NCBI GenBank assembly: GCA_031272345.1
Contig: JAISTZ010000053.1
Location: 1 to 7,612 of the forward strand
From: Spirochaetaceae bacterium
Lineage (GTDB): Bacteria > Spirochaetota > Spirochaetia > Treponematales > Treponemataceae
Direction: 5' to 3'
DNA: 7,612 nt
The position numbers and the translations under genes were made by a program. The notes below the pieces were generated by a model that saw only the letters and a program-made list of their open reading frames with translations, made no database searches and had not been told where the DNA came from. Positions 6,144 to 7,612 of the stretch are shown here, in pieces. Numbering within the stretch: position 1 is the first letter of the stretch; each line of letters opens with the position of its first letter.

Positions 6144-6149
6144 GGGGCG

Positions 6150-6998
6150 ATGGCGGGCGAATTCACCACAAAGCGCACCCTGTCCCTGGCGGACAGGAGG
6201 ATCACCACGGAGCTCCCCGCCCTGGTGATGGGCATCGTCAACGTGACGCCGGATTCCTTCTGGGAAGGGAGCAGGCGCGGCGAGGACGGGCTCAAGGCGG
6301 CCCTCGCCATGGCCGAGGACGGGGCGGACATCATCGACATCGGCGGGGAGTCCACCCGGCCCGGGGCGGCCTACGTGGGTGCCCGGGAGGAAATCGCCCG
6401 TGTTGTGCCCCTGGTTGGGGCCCTCAGGAAGCGCTGCGCCGTGGCCATCTCCGTGGACACCCGGAAGGCCGAGGTCTTCCGGGCCGCCTTCGAGGCCGGG
6501 GCCGACATGGTGAACGACGTGTCCGCCCTGGAGGACGACCCGGCCCTGGGGGATTTCGCGGCCCAAAGGAAGACCCCGGTGGCGCTGATGCACAAACGGG
6601 GGGAACCTGCTATAATGCAGACCCGCACGGCCTACGGGGACGTGGTCGCCGAGGTGGATTCCTATTTGCGCCGCCGGGCCGCCTGGGCCCTGTCCAGGGG
6701 CATCCGCCGGGACCGGCTCGTCCTTGACCCGGGCATCGGCTTCGGGAAGGGCCCCGGGGAAAACGTCGCCCTCATCAGGGGGTGCGGCGCCCTGGGGGGA
6801 GGGGAGTACCCCGTGCTCGTGGGTCTCTCCCGGAAGACCCTCATCGGGGACATCACCGGGCGGCCCGCGGGGGAGCGGCTCCCCGGGTCCCTGGCAGCCG
6901 CCGTGCTGGCGGCGCAGTACGGGGCGTCGATCCTCCGGGTCCACGACGTCAAAGAAACCGTGGACTGCCTAAAAATACTGAGGAGTTTCACAGTATGA
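6150..6998 (+). CDS. folP: Dihydropteroate synthase
   Basis: DHPS condenses p-aminobenzoate with hydroxymethyl-dihydropterin pyrophosphate in folate synthesis and is the target of sulfonamides. From the ATG at 6150 the protein has 282 residues, a normal length. Family motifs appear in order: GIVNVTPDSF (28-37), DIIDIGGESTRPGA (60-73), ISVDT (100-104), VNDVSA (121-126) and MH (147-148). Then come LDPGIGFGK (192-200), GLSRK (225-229) and RVHDV (263-267). All the usual pterin- and phosphate-binding residues look present. The loop after DSF reads WEGSRR instead of the common SDGG. The frame is open further upstream to a TTG at 6063, but that stretch holds the promoters of both divergent genes, so the later ATG is preferred despite a weak ribosome-binding site. 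The stop overlaps the cdaA start. Confidence 0.95.
   Translation: MAGEFTTKRTLSLADRRITTELPALVMGIVNVTPDSFWEGSRRGEDGLKAALAMAEDGADIIDIGGESTRPGAAYVGAREEIARVVPLVGALRKRCAVAISVDTRKAEVFRAAFEAGADMVNDVSALEDDPALGDFAAQRKTPVALMHKRGEPAIMQTRTAYGDVVAEVDSYLRRRAAWALSRGIRRDRLVLDPGIGFGKGPGENVALIRGCGALGGGEYPVLVGLSRKTLIGDITGRPAGERLPGSLAAAVLAAQYGASILRVHDVKETVDCLKILRSFTV
6608..6616 (+). promoter_or_regulatory. Consensus extended -10 element inside folP
   Basis: TGCTATAAT is a perfect extended -10 (TG, one base, TATAAT at 6611-6616) inside the GC-rich folP coding sequence, oriented toward cdaA. It includes an ATA isoleucine codon where folP nearly always uses ATC. No good -35 is found 16-18 bases upstream. It could be an internal promoter for cdaA or a coincidence. 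Confidence 0.3.
6980..6985 (+). promoter_or_regulatory. Ribosome-binding site of cdaA inside the folP end
   Basis: GAGGAG lies nine bases before the ATG at 6995, within the last codons of folP. It supports the overlapping start and independent initiation on the joint message. Confidence 0.75.
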
Positions 6999-7612
6999 TC
7001 GGATTAGAAAATTTCGGAAACCTCTTCGCCCTCAGGTCGGTCCTGGACATCCTGGTGCTGACCTTTGTGCTCTACCAGGCCTACGGAATCATCGTCAAGA
7101 CCAACGGAATGCAGGTCATCCGGGCCGCCGTCGTGGTGGCCCTGGGGTACGCCTTCGCGGCCATCCTCAGGCTTTCCACGGTCCTGTGGCTGCTGAACAT
7201 CATCGCCCCGGCCCTCCTGATATGCTTCGCGGTGATTTTTCAGCCGGAGCTGCGCAAGATCTTCCTCAAGCTCGGCCAGGGCCAGTGGTTCTCCGCCGGT
7301 GAGCGGTCCAAACACGGGTTCATCGAATCGGTCCTCCTGGCGGCGGACATGCTTTCCAAGCAGAAGCGGGGGATGCTGGCGGTGTTCGCCCGCCGCACGG
7401 GCCTCAAGGACATCATCGACACGGGCACCAAGCTGAACGCGGAACTCTCGTCGAGCCTTTTGGTCACCATTTTCGGCCACGACACCCCCCTCCACGACGG
7501 GGCGGCGGTGATCCAGGACGGGCGCATCGTCGCGGCGGGGTGCTTCCTGCCCCTGTCGGAGCGGCGGGACATACGGAAGACCTTCGGCACCAGGCACCGG
7601 GCCGCCCTGGGG
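6995..7612 (+). CDS. cdaA: Diadenylate cyclase CdaA (c-di-AMP synthase), 5' part
   Basis: The frame is open from the ATG at 6995 to the right edge, giving 206 residues without a stop; the family is usually about 270-280, so roughly the last quarter is missing. CdaA makes cyclic di-AMP from two ATP molecules at the membrane. Three transmembrane helices lie near 15-34, 41-59 and 62-82, followed by the family-typical FQPELRKIF (82-90). The DAC catalytic domain carries its two signature motifs, HDGAA (167-171, with the catalytic DGA) and RHRAALG (200-206), the latter at the window edge. Both are intact, so the enzyme is expected to be active. The start overlaps the folP stop as ATGA, with GAGGAG upstream. 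In many bacteria the next gene is the YbbR-domain regulator cdaR; that cannot be seen here. Confidence 0.95.
   Translation, partial: MIGLENFGNLFALRSVLDILVLTFVLYQAYGIIVKTNGMQVIRAAVVVALGYAFAAILRLSTVLWLLNIIAPALLICFAVIFQPELRKIFLKLGQGQWFSAGERSKHGFIESVLLAADMLSKQKRGMLAVFARRTGLKDIIDTGTKLNAELSSSLLVTIFGHDTPLHDGAAVIQDGRIVAAGCFLPLSERRDIRKTFGTRHRAALG

Noticed and set aside
6063..6149. Earlier TTG (6063) or GTG (6078) start for folP
   Set aside because: The extension would run through both promoter candidates, has no ribosome-binding site, and lies outside the normal DHPS length.
6024..6944. Long N-terminal extension of the nucleotidyltransferase frame, antisense to folP
   Set aside because: It mirrors the folP codons, has no family motifs, and the true start at 6023 has an excellent ribosome-binding site and a promoter directly upstream.
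7004..7597. 197-codon minus-strand frame opposite cdaA
   Set aside because: The plus strand encodes unmistakable CdaA motifs; the antisense frame is low-complexity, rich in charged residues and Gly, typical of GC-rich shadows.
1..7612. CRISPR array, tRNA, rRNA or phage genes
   Set aside because: No regularly spaced direct repeats, no tRNA-like cloverleaf, no rRNA-like segment and no phage or defence protein motifs were found.

Overview
This is a GC-rich, gene-dense bacterial chromosomal window with seven protein-coding genes, two of them cut by the window edges. It has no rRNA, tRNA, CRISPR array, integrase or transposase that I can see. A plausible host is a spirochaete of the Treponema/Breznakiella type. 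The reasons are the order folP then cdaA, the style of the uncharacterised membrane proteins, and an Asp-box (BNR) repeat protein. This is inference from remembered gene order, not a search, and the GC content is higher than I expect for well-known treponemes.

Left part, 1-3866. The end of a plus-strand Asp-box beta-propeller gene faces a tightly overlapping minus-strand operon. In transcription order the operon is a Nif3-like dinuclear-metal protein (3866-3108), an exported and membrane-anchored protein that looks like a metal-less M28 peptidase relative (3108-1609), and the Y-family polymerase DinB (1625-450). The stop and start of the first pair share one base, and the second pair overlaps by 17 bases, so translational coupling is likely. 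Between the two convergent gene ends (369-449) lies a 23-bp hairpin built from inverted heptanucleotide repeats.

Middle part, 3867-6023. An AT-rich spacer (3867-4033) carries three hairpins in a row, two with perfect 15-bp stems. It separates the Nif3 operon from a second minus-strand pair. That pair is a nucleotidyltransferase of the sugar-nucleotide pyrophosphorylase superfamily (6023-5109) and a four-helix membrane protein with a degenerate alpha/beta-hydrolase-like C-terminal domain (5077-4034).

Right part, 6024-7612. A divergent promoter region drives the nucleotidyltransferase leftward and folP (dihydropteroate synthase) rightward. The folP stop overlaps the start of cdaA, the membrane diadenylate cyclase that makes c-di-AMP, which runs off the right edge. 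Folate synthesis and c-di-AMP signalling are therefore in one transcription unit.

The conserved genes are ordinary housekeeping functions. The least explained items are the two uncharacterised membrane proteins, each apparently a hydrolase fold with lost catalytic residues, and the hairpin cluster at 3880-4019, which includes a possible switch over the nif3 ribosome-binding site.
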